A stretch of DNA of 64,000 nucleotides, taken from the NCBI GenBank assembly GCA_016765135.1, contig JAESQN010000033.1, positions 1 through 64,000 on the forward strand. Reading direction: 5' to 3'. The translations under genes and the position numbers were made by a program. The notes under the pieces are model-generated. The model had not been told where the DNA came from. It did no database searches and worked only from the letters and a program-made list of their open reading frames with translations. Position 1 is the stretch's first letter; the number at the start of each line of letters is the position of its first letter. Source of the DNA: Robiginitomaculum sp. (lineage in GTDB: Bacteria > Pseudomonadota > Alphaproteobacteria > Caulobacterales > Maricaulaceae). This document shows, piece after piece, positions 40,786 through 51,708 of this stretch.

Positions 40786-42106
40786 AACGAAGCGCCTCCA
40801 CCGGATCGGTCTTGGACGCGGTCAATGCCGGGAAATAAGTCGCGAGCGCAGAAACCAGAAAACCCCAAAACGCCACCCAAAACACTTCGGAACCCACCAC
40901 CTTGGCCGGTAGATGGTCTATGCCGTAAACTTCCGGCGGGAATATGCTAAACGGCTTGCCGCTAATAAAAGAAATCACGCTTTCCATTCCGCCTTGAACG
41001 GCAGCAATATTCAGACATAAAAGCAGACCGACGGCGACACCCGCCAATGTTCCCAATATACCGATGGTGGCTCCGGACATGAGAAAAATCCGTAATATAG
41101 ACCCACTGGTCGCGCCAATGGTTTTGAGAATGGCAATGTCCTTGCTCTTGTTTTTCACCAACATAATCATGGCGGAAAGTATGGGGAATACGGCGATCAA
41201 AACCACGATCATGAAGATAAACCGCATGGCGACTTGCTCGGTTTTCAGGGCCGTAGCCGTGCTTTGGTTTTTGTCTTCCCAGGTCTCGATAAATACGGGC
41301 TCACCCGCCACCTCACGTATGCGAGGTTTCATTGCGTGTATTTTATCCGCATCATCAAGACGCAATTGAATGTCTGTCGGGCTACGGCCTTGATTAAAAA
41401 ACAGGCTCGCTTGAATAACAGGCATATAAATGTTCAAACTATCAGCGCTGATCAACCCGCTGGCGAACACGGCAGCCACTTCATAGGACTTGAAAACCGG
41501 ACTCGAGCCAAAGGGCGTAACGCGCAAAACAGGTGAGTAAATCGTCAACCTGTCGCCAGCGGTTAAGCCTAGGTTATTGGCCAAATATTGCCCGATAACA
41601 ATTTTATCACCGCCGTTATGACCTGTACCAAAATCGTCCAAATTACCTGCGACAATGCTGTCTCGAATCAAATCAATATCCAGCAAATCTTCAGCCGAAA
41701 TGCCCGTAACCAATGCTGGCCCGGTTCGACTTTGCGCTTGTATAAATGTCTGGGTCTGGGTGAAAATAAATGCGTTTTCTACTCCGTCAAGGGCAGCGAC
41801 CCGGTCGCGTAATCCTATGACTTGTAATTGGCTTGGGTTAGCGCTCGCCGAGCCTACATACATATGCCCGTCCAGCCCGATGGTCAGTTCGATCATTTTT
41901 TCGCGAAAGCCGTTCATGATCGACATGATGGTTATCATGGCGAATATGGCCAGGAATATGCACAGGAAGGACAGCACTGAAATCAGGCCGACACCGCCTT
42001 CGCTTTTACGGGCGCCCAAATAGCGCCCAGCTATTTTGCGCTCAAACTTGCCGAACGGCGGTGCGCCGTTTTTTGTGGCAGATATGTCTAAACTTGCTCG
42101 CTTCAT
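40778..42106 (-). CDS. lolC: Lipoprotein-releasing ABC permease LolC/E
   Basis: 442 residues. N-terminal [20 protein letters not shown] (LolC/E start), first membrane helix at about 40 to 62 ([20 protein letters not shown]), a large periplasmic domain containing [18 protein letters not shown], and three C-terminal helices of the FtsX type ([20 protein letters not shown] and following). It follows proS with a four-base overlap and precedes lolD. It would form a homodimer with LolD. Whether it behaves as LolC, LolE or a LolF-like hybrid cannot be decided from one gene. Confidence 0.92.
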   Translation of the reverse strand: MKRASLDISATKNGAPPFGKFERKIAGRYLGARKSEGGVGLISVLSFLCIFLAIFAMITIMSIMNGFREKMIELTIGLDGHMYVGSASANPSQLQVIGLRDRVAALDGVENAFIFTQTQTFIQAQSRTGPALVTGISAEDLLDIDLIRDSIVAGNLDDFGTGHNGGDKIVIGQYLANNLGLTAGDRLTIYSPVLRVTPFGSSPVFKSYEVAAVFASGLISADSLNIYMPVIQASLFFNQGRSPTDIQLRLDDADKIHAMKPRIREVAGEPVFIETWEDKNQSTATALKTEQVAMRFIFMIVVLIAVFPILSAMIMLVKNKSKDIAILKTIGATSGSILRIFLMSGATIGILGTLAGVAVGLLLCLNIAAVQGGMESVISFISGKPFSIFPPEVYGIDHLPAKVVGSEVFWVAFWGFLVSALATYFPALTASKTDPVEALRYE

Positions 42107-43443
42107 ATGGACATATCCGCAAACTGCGCCGTGATAAATTTCACCGCCGCGTCCGGGCTTAGATTTTGCCGCTCCCCGGTCTTTCGGTCTTTCACTTCGA
42201 CTATGCCGTCTTTAAGACCGCGTGGGCCGACAATGATTTGGTAAGGCAGTCCGATTAAATCCATGCGCGAAAACTTGACCCCGCCCCGGTCGGGCTTATC
42301 GTCATAGAGCGGGTCGATGCCTGCGGTTCCAAGCTTGCTATAAATATCTTCGCATACTTTGTCACACGCCTCATCACCAACTCTAAGATTAAGTATCCCG
42401 GCCCCGAACGGTGCTACGGATTTAGGCCAGATAATCCCGGCCTCGTCATGGCTAGCCTCAATAATACCGCCGACCAAGCGCGATACGCCGACCCCGTAAG
42501 ACCCCATTTGCGCGAAATGCTCGCGTCCGTCTGGCCCCATAACTTTGGCACCCATAGATTTGGAATATTTATCACCAAAGCAGAAAATATGCCCAACCTC
42601 AATGCCGCGTGCCGTCAAGCGTTTATCCTCTGGTACTTCAGCCTCAAACGCGGCCTTATCGTGCATTTCGTCAGTGCGGGCATAGAGAGACGTGCGCTCG
42701 TCAACCAGGCTTTGTAAGTCGGTTTCGAAATCCACATCAAGCCCCGGCGCAGGCATATCGACCAAATCAGCATGGCAGAAAACTTCGCTCTCGCCCGTGT
42801 CGGCCAGTATCAAAAATTCGTGGGAAAGGTCGCCGCCTATTGGCCCGGTATCGGCCCGCATCGGTACTGCCTTAAGACCCATACGGGCGAAAGTATTGAG
42901 ATAGGCAATGAACATTTTATTGTAGGACACCACCGCCGCGTCCATGTCGATGTCAAAGGAATAAGCATCTTTCATCAAAAATTCACGCCCGCGCATCACC
43001 CCGAAACGTGGGCGGACTTCATCGCGAAACTTCCACTGGATGTGATAAAGAAGCTGCGGCAATTCTTTGTAAGAACGCACGAACGTCCGAAACACATCCG
43101 TCAGCATTTCCTCATTGGTCGGGCCATAAAGCAATTCACGCCCGCTGCGGTCGGTAATGCGCAGCATTTCCTTGCCGTAATCATCATAACGATCACTTTC
43201 GCGCCAAAGCTCGGCGGGCTGGATGGTCGGCATCAGCATTTCCACCGCCCCGGCCCGGTTTTGCTCCTCGCGAACAATTTGCTCGATTTTCCGCATAACC
43301 TTATACCCAAGCGGCAACCAGGAATATATCCCGGCGGAATGCTGTTTAACCATGCCCGCACGCAACATAAAGCGGTGCGAGGCGATCTCGGCACTGGCGG
43401 GGGTTTCTTTAAGGAGCGGTAAAAAATATCGTGATAGGCGCAT
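42103..43443 (-). CDS. proS: Prolyl-tRNA synthetase, short alphaproteobacterial type
   Basis: Attaches proline to tRNA-Pro. 446 residues from the ATG at 43443 ([20 protein letters not shown]); a longer frame begins at 43500 with no support. Class II motifs: motif 1 near [20 protein letters not shown], motif 2 [20 protein letters not shown] and motif 3 [13 protein letters not shown]. The long editing insertion of E. coli ProS is absent, as in the alphaproteobacterial class. The anticodon-binding domain ends the protein. It sits upstream of the lol genes in a widely shared arrangement. Confidence 0.96.
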   Translation of the reverse strand: MRLSRYFLPLLKETPASAEIASHRFMLRAGMVKQHSAGIYSWLPLGYKVMRKIEQIVREEQNRAGAVEMLMPTIQPAELWRESDRYDDYGKEMLRITDRSGRELLYGPTNEEMLTDVFRTFVRSYKELPQLLYHIQWKFRDEVRPRFGVMRGREFLMKDAYSFDIDMDAAVVSYNKMFIAYLNTFARMGLKAVPMRADTGPIGGDLSHEFLILADTGESEVFCHADLVDMPAPGLDVDFETDLQSLVDERTSLYARTDEMHDKAAFEAEVPEDKRLTARGIEVGHIFCFGDKYSKSMGAKVMGPDGREHFAQMGSYGVGVSRLVGGIIEASHDEAGIIWPKSVAPFGAGILNLRVGDEACDKVCEDIYSKLGTAGIDPLYDDKPDRGGVKFSRMDLIGLPYQIIVGPRGLKDGIVEVKDRKTGERQNLSPDAAVKFITAQFADMSI

Positions 43444-43554
43444 AATATGTCTCTGTTTCCCCCTGCATAAGGAATTGAAGCTTTCGCGGCAAGCCTGCAT
43501 TACAATGATTACGAGAGTTTAAATGCCCGCTTTATATTTCAGCAAAAAATCAGG

Positions 43555-43833
43555 CTAAATTTCATCTGGTACAAAATTTGGGATAAACGGAATATTGTCC
43601 AGCGATATAAGGTCAAATTTGACGATAACAAAAACAACAAGCCAAATAACCCCAGCCAAAATGGTATTTTGAATAACTTTACGTTTCATACGCGCCGCAA
43701 TGGGCGCACCAAGGTCGGTACCCTTAACAACATTCTCACTCTCATGCTGCCCCCGTATCCCCCAAGGCAAAACCAAAAACAGACAAAGCCACCAAAGGAC
43801 AAAATAAATAGAGACGGCGGTAATAATGGGCAT
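43555..43833 (-). CDS. DUF1467 family membrane protein
   Basis: 92 residues. Membrane segment 1 is ITAVSIYFVLWWLCLFLVLP; then WGIRGQHESENVVKGTDLGA and PIAARMKRKVIQNT, followed by segment 2 (ILAGVIWLVVFVIVKFDLIS). The cytoplasmic loop is the DUF1467 signature, found in most alphaproteobacteria between the mce and proS genes. Function unknown. It is in its usual place apart from the Tiki-like gene inserted between it and mce. Confidence 0.9.
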   Translation of the reverse strand: MPIITAVSIYFVLWWLCLFLVLPWGIRGQHESENVVKGTDLGAPIAARMKRKVIQNTILAGVIWLVVFVIVKFDLISLDNIPFIPNFVPDEI

Positions 43834-44025
43834 TTTTGGTTCCTGTTTTATGTGAGGCCTAGCCCCAAGTATATATCACCCCAAACCTAGCCTGAGACTT
43901 CGTACTTTGTCGCAAATCAAGAGGCTCCAGGTCAAGCCCGGAATAGTATTTTTATTTGGGGCAGCCCCTTTATTTTACTCCCACACCCCCACACTCCGCT
44001 CATACCGACGGAAGTGGTATCCAGT

Positions 44026-44922
44026 TTATTTTGCAACATAAGGTGGGGAAGCAGTGATTGTCGAAAAAAGAAAGAAACCCTCAAAATCAGAGTGTTGATC
44101 CTTTGCCACAAAAACCGACCTGTTTTTGTGGTTTAAAAGCAAGCTCCCTCGGTATGCTTTCGCTTTATGTCTGCCACATCCAGAAGTTTCTCGGCATGTC
44201 CAATCCGTGCCCGCGCTATATGCTTGCCGCAAGCCTATGTAATTTTGTTTCACATTCTTGCTTTTAAAATATTGAATGTGTTTTTTTGCGTGGTAACTAC
44301 CTACTAATACGATTACATTTTCATATTTTTCTTTAGCGGCGTGGATATTTTGTGCCTCCAAATTATAGATGAAACCGTATGAATTTCCCGTGTGGTTTTT
44401 GATTTTTTCATGGGTCTCTACTTGTTGCTTTGGTGTCAGTTGAAGATGTCCAATAGTAAGGGGGATGCCTGAATTGTTTATTGTTTTTAATCTGACTAAG
44501 GATTTCATCATAGCCTGACTACTTCTCCCATCTTGAATATCAGTATTGCCTGTCCAAAAATCTTTCATTCGAGAACCGATAAACTCTTCAACATCTTGTG
44601 TTGGAGCATTGAGCATATCCTCAAAGAAAGTTCCAGTTTGGTCAGGTAATTCATAAAGCACAATTGTTTGGGTATTGAACCTCTTGGCTACGGCACACGC
44701 GAATTCGACAACGAGTTCGGGACTTTCTTGTGTCCCATGTCTTTCCCCAAATATATAGATACCGCCATCACTAAATTTATCAACCAAACTATTCCAGCCT
44801 ATAGGTGGATTGCAATCTACCTCATTTTCTTTGGACAGTGACGCGGTATTTTTGGCGCAACCTGATAAAGCTGTCGACGCAATAAAAAACAAAATTGCTA
44901 TAGTCGATGATATTTTTTTCAT
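44026..44922 (-). CDS. ChaN/Tiki-superfamily lipoprotein
   Basis: 298 residues from the ATG at 44922; an in-frame start at 44940 is less likely. Lipoprotein signal IASTALSGCAKN. The core begins with GGIYIFGERHGTQESPELVV (the GExHG motif with its conserved Glu and His). Later VIVLVGSYHAKKHIQ is where a second conserved His is expected. ChaN and erythromycin-esterase-like proteins share this fold and bind haem or act as metallohydrolases. It is AT-rich and interrupts the common mce-DUF1467 neighbourhood, so it is probably acquired. Ligand and function are unknown. Confidence 0.7.
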   Translation of the reverse strand: MKKISSTIAILFFIASTALSGCAKNTASLSKENEVDCNPPIGWNSLVDKFSDGGIYIFGERHGTQESPELVVEFACAVAKRFNTQTIVLYELPDQTGTFFEDMLNAPTQDVEEFIGSRMKDFWTGNTDIQDGRSSQAMMKSLVRLKTINNSGIPLTIGHLQLTPKQQVETHEKIKNHTGNSYGFIYNLEAQNIHAAKEKYENVIVLVGSYHAKKHIQYFKSKNVKQNYIGLRQAYSAGTDWTCRETSGCGRHKAKAYRGSLLLNHKNRSVFVAKDQHSDFEGFFLFSTITASPPYVAK

Positions 44923-45001
44923 GTGCCTGTCTTTCAGCAATAAGCGAGTTTTTGTAAGCTATGCATATGAACACCGCTTGGCTAGTGCCGTTCCGGTAGC
45001 T

Positions 45002-45418
45002 CTAAACTCTCACCGTCTCCATCAACTCGATCAGCGTCCCGGTAAAATCTTTCGGATGGATGAAAATTACCGGCGTGCCGTGGGCGCCTATTCTTGGCTC
45101 ATTTAAGATGGTGGCGCCTTTTTTCTCCATATGGGCTTTGGCCTCAAAAATGTCCTCGACCTCGAAACAGATATGATGTTGAGCGCCTTTGGGATGTTTT
45201 TTCAAGAAATTTTCTATGGGGGAGTTTAGGCCGTAAGGCTCTATCAGTTCAATCTGACCCGTGGGTAGGTTGACGAAACTATACCTGACCCCTTGCGCCG
45301 CAAGTGTTTTGGGCCGGGTGATGTCTTTGATGCCAAAAAATTTACGGTAGGGTTTGACCGCCTCTTTGATGGACGGAACGGCTATGCCGATATGGTTGAG
45401 CGGGCCTATGATACTCAT
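45002..45418 (-). CDS. mce: Methylmalonyl-CoA epimerase
   Basis: 138 residues of the VOC fold. LNHIGIAVPSIKEAVKPYRK, then GVRYSFVNLPTGQIELIEPY and AQHHICFEVEDIFEAKAHME give the metal-binding His and Glu residues of the epimerase. It interconverts the R and S forms of methylmalonyl-CoA in propionyl-CoA breakdown. It follows rnj after two bases and is co-transcribed with it, a conserved alphaproteobacterial pair. It looks intact. Confidence 0.93.
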   Translation of the reverse strand: MSIIGPLNHIGIAVPSIKEAVKPYRKFFGIKDITRPKTLAAQGVRYSFVNLPTGQIELIEPYGLNSPIENFLKKHPKGAQHHICFEVEDIFEAKAHMEKKGATILNEPRIGAHGTPVIFIHPKDFTGTLIELMETVRV

Positions 45419-45420
45419 AT

Positions 45421-47100
45421 TTACACCTTGATGGCTATGGTTTCTATGAGGGCGCGTTTGCCGGTTTTGTTGCGGATAAATTTGCGCACACGGGCCGTGA
45501 CTTTAGCTTCTATTTCGTCCTCGTCGGTGCGGTCACTTTTGCGCATTGCGTTAAACGCCGCTTCGGCCTTATCAGCCACCTCGTCGAGCAATTTCTCCAG
45601 CAATTTTCCGTTCTCCCCTTCCGGGAAGCCGTTGATGCGCGGGTCTGGCCCGCCGATCAATCTGCCGCGCCCATCGACCACCAAAGCAATGGATATATGC
45701 CCGGCATAGGCCATTTTTTTGCGCTCACGCAGGGAATAATCTTCGGCGCTTATGATTTCGCCGCAGTCTTCATGCAAACGGCCGTTAGGTACAATATCTA
45801 TAATCTTGGCACCTTTTTCGGATAGCAAAATCAACTCGCCGTTATGGGGCGCAATCGTGTGTTTGACCTGTAGAGCTTTGGCCAGTTTTTCGTGTTCCAG
45901 CAAATGTCGCCGCTCACCGTGTACCGGGATGGCGATATGTGGTCTGGCCCAGGCATACATCTCTTTTAGCTCGTCGCGGCACGGGTGGCCCGAGACATGA
46001 ATATCCCGGTCTTTCTCGGTGACAATTTCTATGCCTTGATCCACGAGCGAGTTTTGCATGGCGAATATGCCTTTCTCATTACCCGGAATAATTTTGGACG
46101 AAAAGATCACCACATCACCTTTGCCAAATTTTACGGTACGGTGTTCCCCGCGTGCAATCCGGGTAAGCGCGGCGCGTGGCTCGCCTTGGGAACCTGTACA
46201 CAAATAAAGTATGTGCTCGACAGGCAGGCTCTCGGCTTCGTCCTCTGAGACGATGTTTTTTATATGCTTCAACAGCCCGACCGCTTTGGCGGCCTCGACC
46301 ATGCGCAACATGGAGCGACCGATTAAACAGACTGAGCGGTCATTTTCTTTGGCCGCCGTCATAACGCTTTCAAGGCGCGCAACATTGGAGGCAAAACTCG
46401 CCACCGCGACACCGCGCCCGGTATATTCGCCGATCAATTTTATCAACTCGGTGCGCACCCCGGCCTCGGATCCCGACACGCCGGGCGAAAATACATTGGT
46501 GCTGTCACACACCATAGCCAACACGCCCTCGTCGCCTACGGCCCTAAGGGCCGCATCATCTACGCTTTCGCCAATGCCCGGCTCGGGGTCTAGTTTCCAA
46601 TCCCCGGTGTGCAGGATTAACCCGGCGGGGGTACGGATGACCAAAGCGTTCGGCTCGGGGATTGAATGGGTTAAAGTGATCAGTTCAATATCGAACGGGC
46701 CGAGCGTAAACTTACCCCTAAGCGGAATTTTGTGCAGAGGCACCTCACCCAGAAGCCCCGCTTCCGCAAGCCTGCCTTCCGTCAAATACATGGTAAAAGG
46801 CGTCGCATAAACTGGCACACGAATGCGCGTCCATAACCGGGCCAGCGCCCCCATATGGTCTTCGTGCGCATGGGTCAGGATAATGCCCAAAATATTTTTG
46901 CGGATTTGGTAGAGAAATTCTATATCCGGCATGATGATATCTATGCCCGGCGTCTCCGCATTACCAAATGTCACACCAATATCGACGATAATCCATTTGC
47001 GTTTATGGGCTGGCCCAAATCCGTATAAATTCAAATTCATACCGATTTCACCGCACCCACCAAGGGGCAAGAACACCAGCTCGTCTGGTTTGTTTTTCAT
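45421..47100 (-). CDS. rnj: Ribonuclease J
   Basis: 559 residues, normal for RNase J of alphaproteobacteria. Metallo-beta-lactamase motifs: [18 protein letters not shown] (HxHxDH), HTGDWKLD and [12 protein letters not shown]. The beta-CASP part has [20 protein letters not shown] and [19 protein letters not shown]-terminal domain follows ([17 protein letters not shown]). It has 5'-3' exo- and endoribonuclease activity in mRNA decay and rRNA maturation. It overlaps coaX by four bases (ATGA). Confidence 0.95.
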   Translation of the reverse strand: MKNKPDELVFLPLGGCGEIGMNLNLYGFGPAHKRKWIIVDIGVTFGNAETPGIDIIMPDIEFLYQIRKNILGIILTHAHEDHMGALARLWTRIRVPVYATPFTMYLTEGRLAEAGLLGEVPLHKIPLRGKFTLGPFDIELITLTHSIPEPNALVIRTPAGLILHTGDWKLDPEPGIGESVDDAALRAVGDEGVLAMVCDSTNVFSPGVSGSEAGVRTELIKLIGEYTGRGVAVASFASNVARLESVMTAAKENDRSVCLIGRSMLRMVEAAKAVGLLKHIKNIVSEDEAESLPVEHILYLCTGSQGEPRAALTRIARGEHRTVKFGKGDVVIFSSKIIPGNEKGIFAMQNSLVDQGIEIVTEKDRDIHVSGHPCRDELKEMYAWARPHIAIPVHGERRHLLEHEKLAKALQVKHTIAPHNGELILLSEKGAKIIDIVPNGRLHEDCGEIISAEDYSLRERKKMAYAGHISIALVVDGRGRLIGGPDPRINGFPEGENGKLLEKLLDEVADKAEAAFNAMRKSDRTDEDEIEAKVTARVRKFIRNKTGKRALIETIAIKV

Positions 47101-47891
47101 GTGTTTTCTTTCGTGTTCAGCCGCCAGATTTCCAGCAACCCGTCTATGGTCAATTTTGCATCATAATGGTCTATACGGGCGGACGCGCCCTCAAACAAGG
47201 ACGCAACCCCGCCCGTGCCAATAACCGTAAATGCCCTGTCGTCTTCGGCTTTTATCTTGTCTATAAGCCCGTCTATGAGGGCAATATAGCCCCAAAAAAT
47301 CCCGGATTGCATGGCTTCAACCGTGTTCCGGCCAATAACGTTATCCGGCTTTTTAATGGCGATGCGCGGTAATTTCGCCGCCGCATCGTGCAAGGCCCGC
47401 AAGGATAAATTGATCCCCGGCGCGATGATACCGCCCTCAAAATTGCCGTTCTTGCAAATAATATCAAAGGTGGTCGCCGTTCCCGAATCGACCAGTATCA
47501 ACGGGCCTTCATATTTGGCGTGTGCACCAACCGCATTGACCAACCTATCTGCACCAACTTCTTTCGGATTGGCCAGAGTAACCTTTGCGCCCAATTTCAC
47601 GCCCGGTTCACCAACGATTAAAGGCTCTACCTCAAGATGCCGCCGCGCTAAATTGCGCATATGAAACAGGGCTTGCGGGACAACGGTCGAAATAATACAG
47701 CCGCTAATATCGGCAAATTTAAGCCCTTGCATCATCATAAGGTGATAAAGCCAGACCGCATATTCGTCCGCCGTGCGCCCATCATTGGTCTCAATGCGCC
47801 ACTCAACCGCCCATCTCCCATTACTTCGACTTTTACCATCATGGATGGCGAACAAGGTGTTGGTATTGCCTGCATCTATTGCCAGTAACAT
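47097..47891 (-). CDS. coaX: Type III pantothenate kinase
   Basis: 264 residues. [19 protein letters not shown] (phosphate loop of the ASKHA fold), [60 protein letters not shown] and [13 protein letters not shown] are the CoaX motifs. It phosphorylates pantothenate, the first step to coenzyme A, and is insensitive to feedback by CoA. It lies between birA and rnj as in many alphaproteobacteria and overlaps rnj. Confidence 0.95.
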   Translation of the reverse strand: MLLAIDAGNTNTLFAIHDGKSRSNGRWAVEWRIETNDGRTADEYAVWLYHLMMMQGLKFADISGCIISTVVPQALFHMRNLARRHLEVEPLIVGEPGVKLGAKVTLANPKEVGADRLVNAVGAHAKYEGPLILVDSGTATTFDIICKNGNFEGGIIAPGINLSLRALHDAAAKLPRIAIKKPDNVIGRNTVEAMQSGIFWGYIALIDGLIDKIKAEDDRAFTVIGTGGVASLFEGASARIDHYDAKLTIDGLLEIWRLNTKENT

Positions 47892-47937
47892 AAAATCTCC
47901 TCAAGCGCCCTCATACAGTATTTCTTTACAGTGTTCT

Positions 47938-48693
47938 TTAAGAAAAGAAAACATCTCCTGCATGGATTCTCACAAGCTCGCCGGAAGTGGTTTTTATCTC
48001 CAGTGCCCCGTCCGCGTCCAACCCAATCGCTGTGCCCGTTATAGTTTGGTTTGGCAAACGGGCAGTGACAGGGCCACCCATGCCCTCACCCATACCTTGT
48101 GCGCGCTCTAGCCAAGCACTGCGGATGGCTAAAAAACCATCAATTTCATAAACCTGTCGCCATGTCTCAAAGCTTTGCATCAGGCGCTCAACCAGTGTTG
48201 AAAAATCGCTACTCATACATGAGCTAAGACTGGCAAGCGCTGCAACAGGTGTGTTTACACTGTCGGGGTCAATTTTTGGTTCGGCCACCAGGTTAATACC
48301 GATACCAACAGCTATCCAGCGTTGGTCATTTTGCGTGCCGCTTTCCAACAATATACCGGAGACTTTCTTGCCACCGACCAATACATCATTGGGCCATTTA
48401 ATCTGCGTGTGCCCGGCCAGCATATGGTAATCTATGGTTTCATACACTGCCAATGCGGCGACAAAGCTAAGCCGGGCGGCGGACGCCGCATCGCCGCCAA
48501 CGGGATATAGCCCGGTTGCAAACAGATTACCCCGCTGTGATACCCATTCACGACCGCGCCTGCCAACACCTTGGCTCTGGGTTTTTGCCGTAATCCAGAC
48601 CGGGCCGAAATCACCCTTGGCGGCCAGACGCTTGGCTTCGGCATTCGTGGAATCAATTTCGTCAAATTCTACCAGACGCACTAAACCAGACAT
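47938..48693 (-). CDS. birA: Biotin--[acetyl-CoA-carboxylase] ligase
   Basis: 251 residues, the short form without the DNA-binding domain of E. coli BirA. The start has VEFDEIDSTNAEAKRLAAKG, then TQSQGVGRRGREWVSQRGNL (biotinyl-AMP loop), IKWPNDVLVGGKKVSGILLE (catalytic Lys region) and a small C-terminal SH3-like part (GDADGALEI region, LVRIHAGDV). It joins biotin to the carboxylase carrier protein. It starts two bases after nuoN, as is usual in alphaproteobacteria. Confidence 0.94.
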   Translation of the reverse strand: MSGLVRLVEFDEIDSTNAEAKRLAAKGDFGPVWITAKTQSQGVGRRGREWVSQRGNLFATGLYPVGGDAASAARLSFVAALAVYETIDYHMLAGHTQIKWPNDVLVGGKKVSGILLESGTQNDQRWIAVGIGINLVAEPKIDPDSVNTPVAALASLSSCMSSDFSTLVERLMQSFETWRQVYEIDGFLAIRSAWLERAQGMGEGMGGPVTARLPNQTITGTAIGLDADGALEIKTTSGELVRIHAGDVFFS

Positions 48694-48694
48694 A

Positions 48695-50158
48695 CTAAAA
48701 CAGACTAGCCGAAGCCGCCTCTATGAGCGCCCGCGCCGGAGCTGCAATAAATGGCAAGAACAATATGGGGAACAGCAACAGTGCCGAGGCTGAACTGATG
48801 AATGTGAGCGAGCGTGGGGCTTGGACAAATGTGTGAGCCTGATCATCAAACCAGATAGTCTTGATAATGCGCAAATAATAAAACGCACCAACAACCGAGC
48901 TTAATAAAGCAATTACCACCAACCATGTCAGCCCGGCATCAAATGCGGGCGCCAGGGCGGACCATTTACCAAAGATACCAATAAAGATGGGGATTCCAGC
49001 CAACGAGAACATCAAAGCGGTCATGGTTAAACTTAAAGGCAAATTGGATTTGGAAAGCCCGGCTAAATCGGCAATGCTCTCAAGCGCACCGTCGCGGGTG
49101 CGCATTTGCAAAATGACAGCAAAAACGCCGACCACAGTCACCAGATAAATCGACATAAAGATCAACATGCCGCTGACCCCTGCCGCACCGCCTGCCGCCG
49201 CCCCAACACTTGCAAGTGCCACCAGCGCATAGCCCATATTGGCGATAGACGAATAACCCATCAGGCGCTTGATATTGGTCTGGGTCAAAGCTCCGAACGC
49301 GCCAATTATCATGGACATGACCGCCAAAACCACGAGCACTTGCACCCAGGAGTGCTGAATTTCCGCGAACGGCCCAGTGATCAAACGTGTGATCAAAGCC
49401 AGAGCCGCCAGCTTTGGTGCGCCGGCAAAAAACGCGGTGACGGGTGTCGGTGCGCCCTCGTAAACATCGGGTGTCCACATGTGAAAGGGTGCAGCGGATA
49501 TTTTAAACGCAAGCCCGGCCAGCATAAACACCAGCCCGGCAACAATGCCTGCATTGACACTTTCCTGTCCGCTCAAAACACTGGCGATTTGCGCGAATGA
49601 CAACGTGCCGGTAAAGCCGTAAATCAGCGACATACCGTACAAAAGCATGCCAGACGACAACGCGCCCAGCACGAAATATTTAAGCCCGGCTTCGGAGGCC
49701 CGCAAGCTATCGCGGTTAAAGGCGGCCATGACATAGAGCGCTAATGCCTGCATTTCCAAGCCCACATACATGGTCAGAAGATTGCCGCTTGAGACCATAA
49801 TCCCCATGCCCAGCACGGCGAAGATCATGAGGATAGAATATTCATACTGGTCCAGATTTTCCCGTTTGAACCAATCACGGGAAAACCACAAAGTTATGGC
49901 AGCGGTGACCCCGATAAGCGCTTTGACATACTGGCTGAAATCATCGGAAATAAAAGCACCGTTAAATGCAGACCCCGTTCCGTTAAGTATGAAACCGGAA
50001 AAGGCAAAAATTAACAATACGGCGATACTGGCATAGCGTACAATCGAAACACCACGTTTTTTCATAAAAACGCCGATCAACAGAAGCTCCCCGACGCTCA
50101 GAGCCAAAACGAGTTCGCCGGTCAGGAATGATAGTTGTCCAAATGAGAATTCTTGCAT
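48695..50158 (-). CDS. nuoN: NADH-quinone oxidoreductase subunit N
   Basis: Antiporter-like membrane subunit of complex I, 487 residues with about 14 helices. GLEMQALALYVMAAFNRDSL (conserved Glu of helix 5), YGFTGTLSFAQIASVLSGQE, AAPFHMWTPDVYEGAPTPVT (conserved Lys/His loop) and NIKRLMGYSSIANMGYALVA are NuoN signatures. It is the last nuo gene, 17 bases after nuoM. No sign of damage. Confidence 0.96.
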   Translation of the reverse strand: MQEFSFGQLSFLTGELVLALSVGELLLIGVFMKKRGVSIVRYASIAVLLIFAFSGFILNGTGSAFNGAFISDDFSQYVKALIGVTAAITLWFSRDWFKRENLDQYEYSILMIFAVLGMGIMVSSGNLLTMYVGLEMQALALYVMAAFNRDSLRASEAGLKYFVLGALSSGMLLYGMSLIYGFTGTLSFAQIASVLSGQESVNAGIVAGLVFMLAGLAFKISAAPFHMWTPDVYEGAPTPVTAFFAGAPKLAALALITRLITGPFAEIQHSWVQVLVVLAVMSMIIGAFGALTQTNIKRLMGYSSIANMGYALVALASVGAAAGGAAGVSGMLIFMSIYLVTVVGVFAVILQMRTRDGALESIADLAGLSKSNLPLSLTMTALMFSLAGIPIFIGIFGKWSALAPAFDAGLTWLVVIALLSSVVGAFYYLRIIKTIWFDDQAHTFVQAPRSLTFISSASALLLFPILFLPFIAAPARALIEAASASLF

Positions 50159-50175
50159 GACCTTAACCTCTTTCT

Positions 50176-51705
50176 CTAGCTTCCGGCCAGTTTAGCGTTC
50201 ACATCAGCCAACAGGGCATCGACGGAAACGGCTGTAATATCAGTGATGAGCGACGGATATACACCCAGTAAAATCGTCAATATCGCCAGTGGTGCCATAA
50301 TGACAATTTCGCGTATACTCATGTCTTTTATACCTTCAAGTTTCTCGTTTTTAACTTCGCCGAACACCACTTCGCGGTAGAGGTTAAGCGCATAGACTGC
50401 TGACAATATCATGCCCATCGCAGCCCCAAATGCAATCCACGGATTGACCTGATAAGCCCCGACCATAGTCAGGATTTCCCCGACAAACCCGGACGTGCCC
50501 GGCAGACCTACATTGGCCATGGTGAACAACATAAACACCGCCGCATACATGGGCATGTATTTGACAATGCCGCCGTAAAACGCAATTTCGCGGGTGTGCA
50601 TACGGTCGTAAATAATCCCGACCGCAAAGAATAATGCGCCGGAAATAATCCCGTGAGAAATCATCTGAAACAGCGCCCCTTGCAAGCCTTGCACGTTAAG
50701 CGCGAAAATCCCCATGGTCACAAAACCCATATGGGCGACCGAGGAATAAGCGATCAGTTTTTTCATATCGGTTTGTCGGTAAGCCACCAGGGACGTATAA
50801 ATAATCCCGATCACACTGAGCCAGAAAACCAAGGGCGCGAAATATTGCGAAGCGTCCGGAAAAAACGGCAGCGAGAAGCGCAAGAAACCATACCCGCCAA
50901 GCTTTAGTAATATGCCCGCCAGAATAACCGAGCCAGCCGTAGGGGCCTGAACGTGGGCATCGGGGAGCCAGGTATGCACCGGCCACATAGGCATTTTCAC
51001 CGCAAAGGACGCGAAAAACGCCAGCCAGAGCCAGGTCTGTGCGCCGAGCGGTATATCCAATTTGGCCAGTTGGGCTATGTCCGTAGTGGCATTACCTGCC
51101 CCCAAAACCTGCCCGGAATAATAATACAGCCACAACATGGCCGCCAGCATCAACACCGAGCCAAGCAAGGTATAGAGAAAGAATTTATAAGCCGCATAGA
51201 CCTTATCTTTGCCGCCCCAAACTCCGATAATGATAAACATGGGCAGCAAAACACCCTCAAAGAAAATGTAAAACAGCACCATATCCAGCGCACAAAACAC
51301 ACCGATCATCAGAGTTTCCAAAATCAAAAACGCTACCATATATTCCAGCATCCGCGACTTCACAGATTTGGTGCTGGCGATAATACAAAGCGGCGTCAAA
51401 AATGCCGTCAGCAAAACAAACAAGATAGAAATTCCGTCCACGCCCATGCGGTAATTGATACCGCCGCCGAGCCAGGCAACATTTTCAACAAATTGAAAAT
51501 CAGCCGTTGTCGTGTCAAAGTTTAAGACCAGCAACAGGCTGAGGCCAAGTACGGCCAGTGTTGTCACCAAAGCTACACGGGGCGCATTTTTGGCGATCTG
51601 GGCTTTGCCCTCTGCGGGTGCGAGCCGCGACATAATCATCAAAAATACCGCCGCAAGCAACGGGATGAACGTGATAATCGTTAGAATGGGAACACCTTTA
51701 AACAT
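50176..51705 (-). CDS. nuoM: NADH-quinone oxidoreductase subunit M
   Basis: 509 residues, proton-pumping subunit in the membrane arm. Seen: [40 protein letters not shown] (helix 5 Glu), [40 protein letters not shown], and [20 protein letters not shown]. It lies three bases downstream of the nuoL stop, within the normal order L-M-N. Confidence 0.96.
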   Translation of the reverse strand: MFKGVPILTIITFIPLLAAVFLMIMSRLAPAEGKAQIAKNAPRVALVTTLAVLGLSLLLVLNFDTTTADFQFVENVAWLGGGINYRMGVDGISILFVLLTAFLTPLCIIASTKSVKSRMLEYMVAFLILETLMIGVFCALDMVLFYIFFEGVLLPMFIIIGVWGGKDKVYAAYKFFLYTLLGSVLMLAAMLWLYYYSGQVLGAGNATTDIAQLAKLDIPLGAQTWLWLAFFASFAVKMPMWPVHTWLPDAHVQAPTAGSVILAGILLKLGGYGFLRFSLPFFPDASQYFAPLVFWLSVIGIIYTSLVAYRQTDMKKLIAYSSVAHMGFVTMGIFALNVQGLQGALFQMISHGIISGALFFAVGIIYDRMHTREIAFYGGIVKYMPMYAAVFMLFTMANVGLPGTSGFVGEILTMVGAYQVNPWIAFGAAMGMILSAVYALNLYREVVFGEVKNEKLEGIKDMSIREIVIMAPLAILTILLGVYPSLITDITAVSVDALLADVNAKLAGS

Positions 51706-51708
51706 GTC

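Noticed and set aside
42772-43422. Plus-strand frame of 216 codons
   Set aside because: It is antisense to proS, which has all its synthetase motifs on the other strand.
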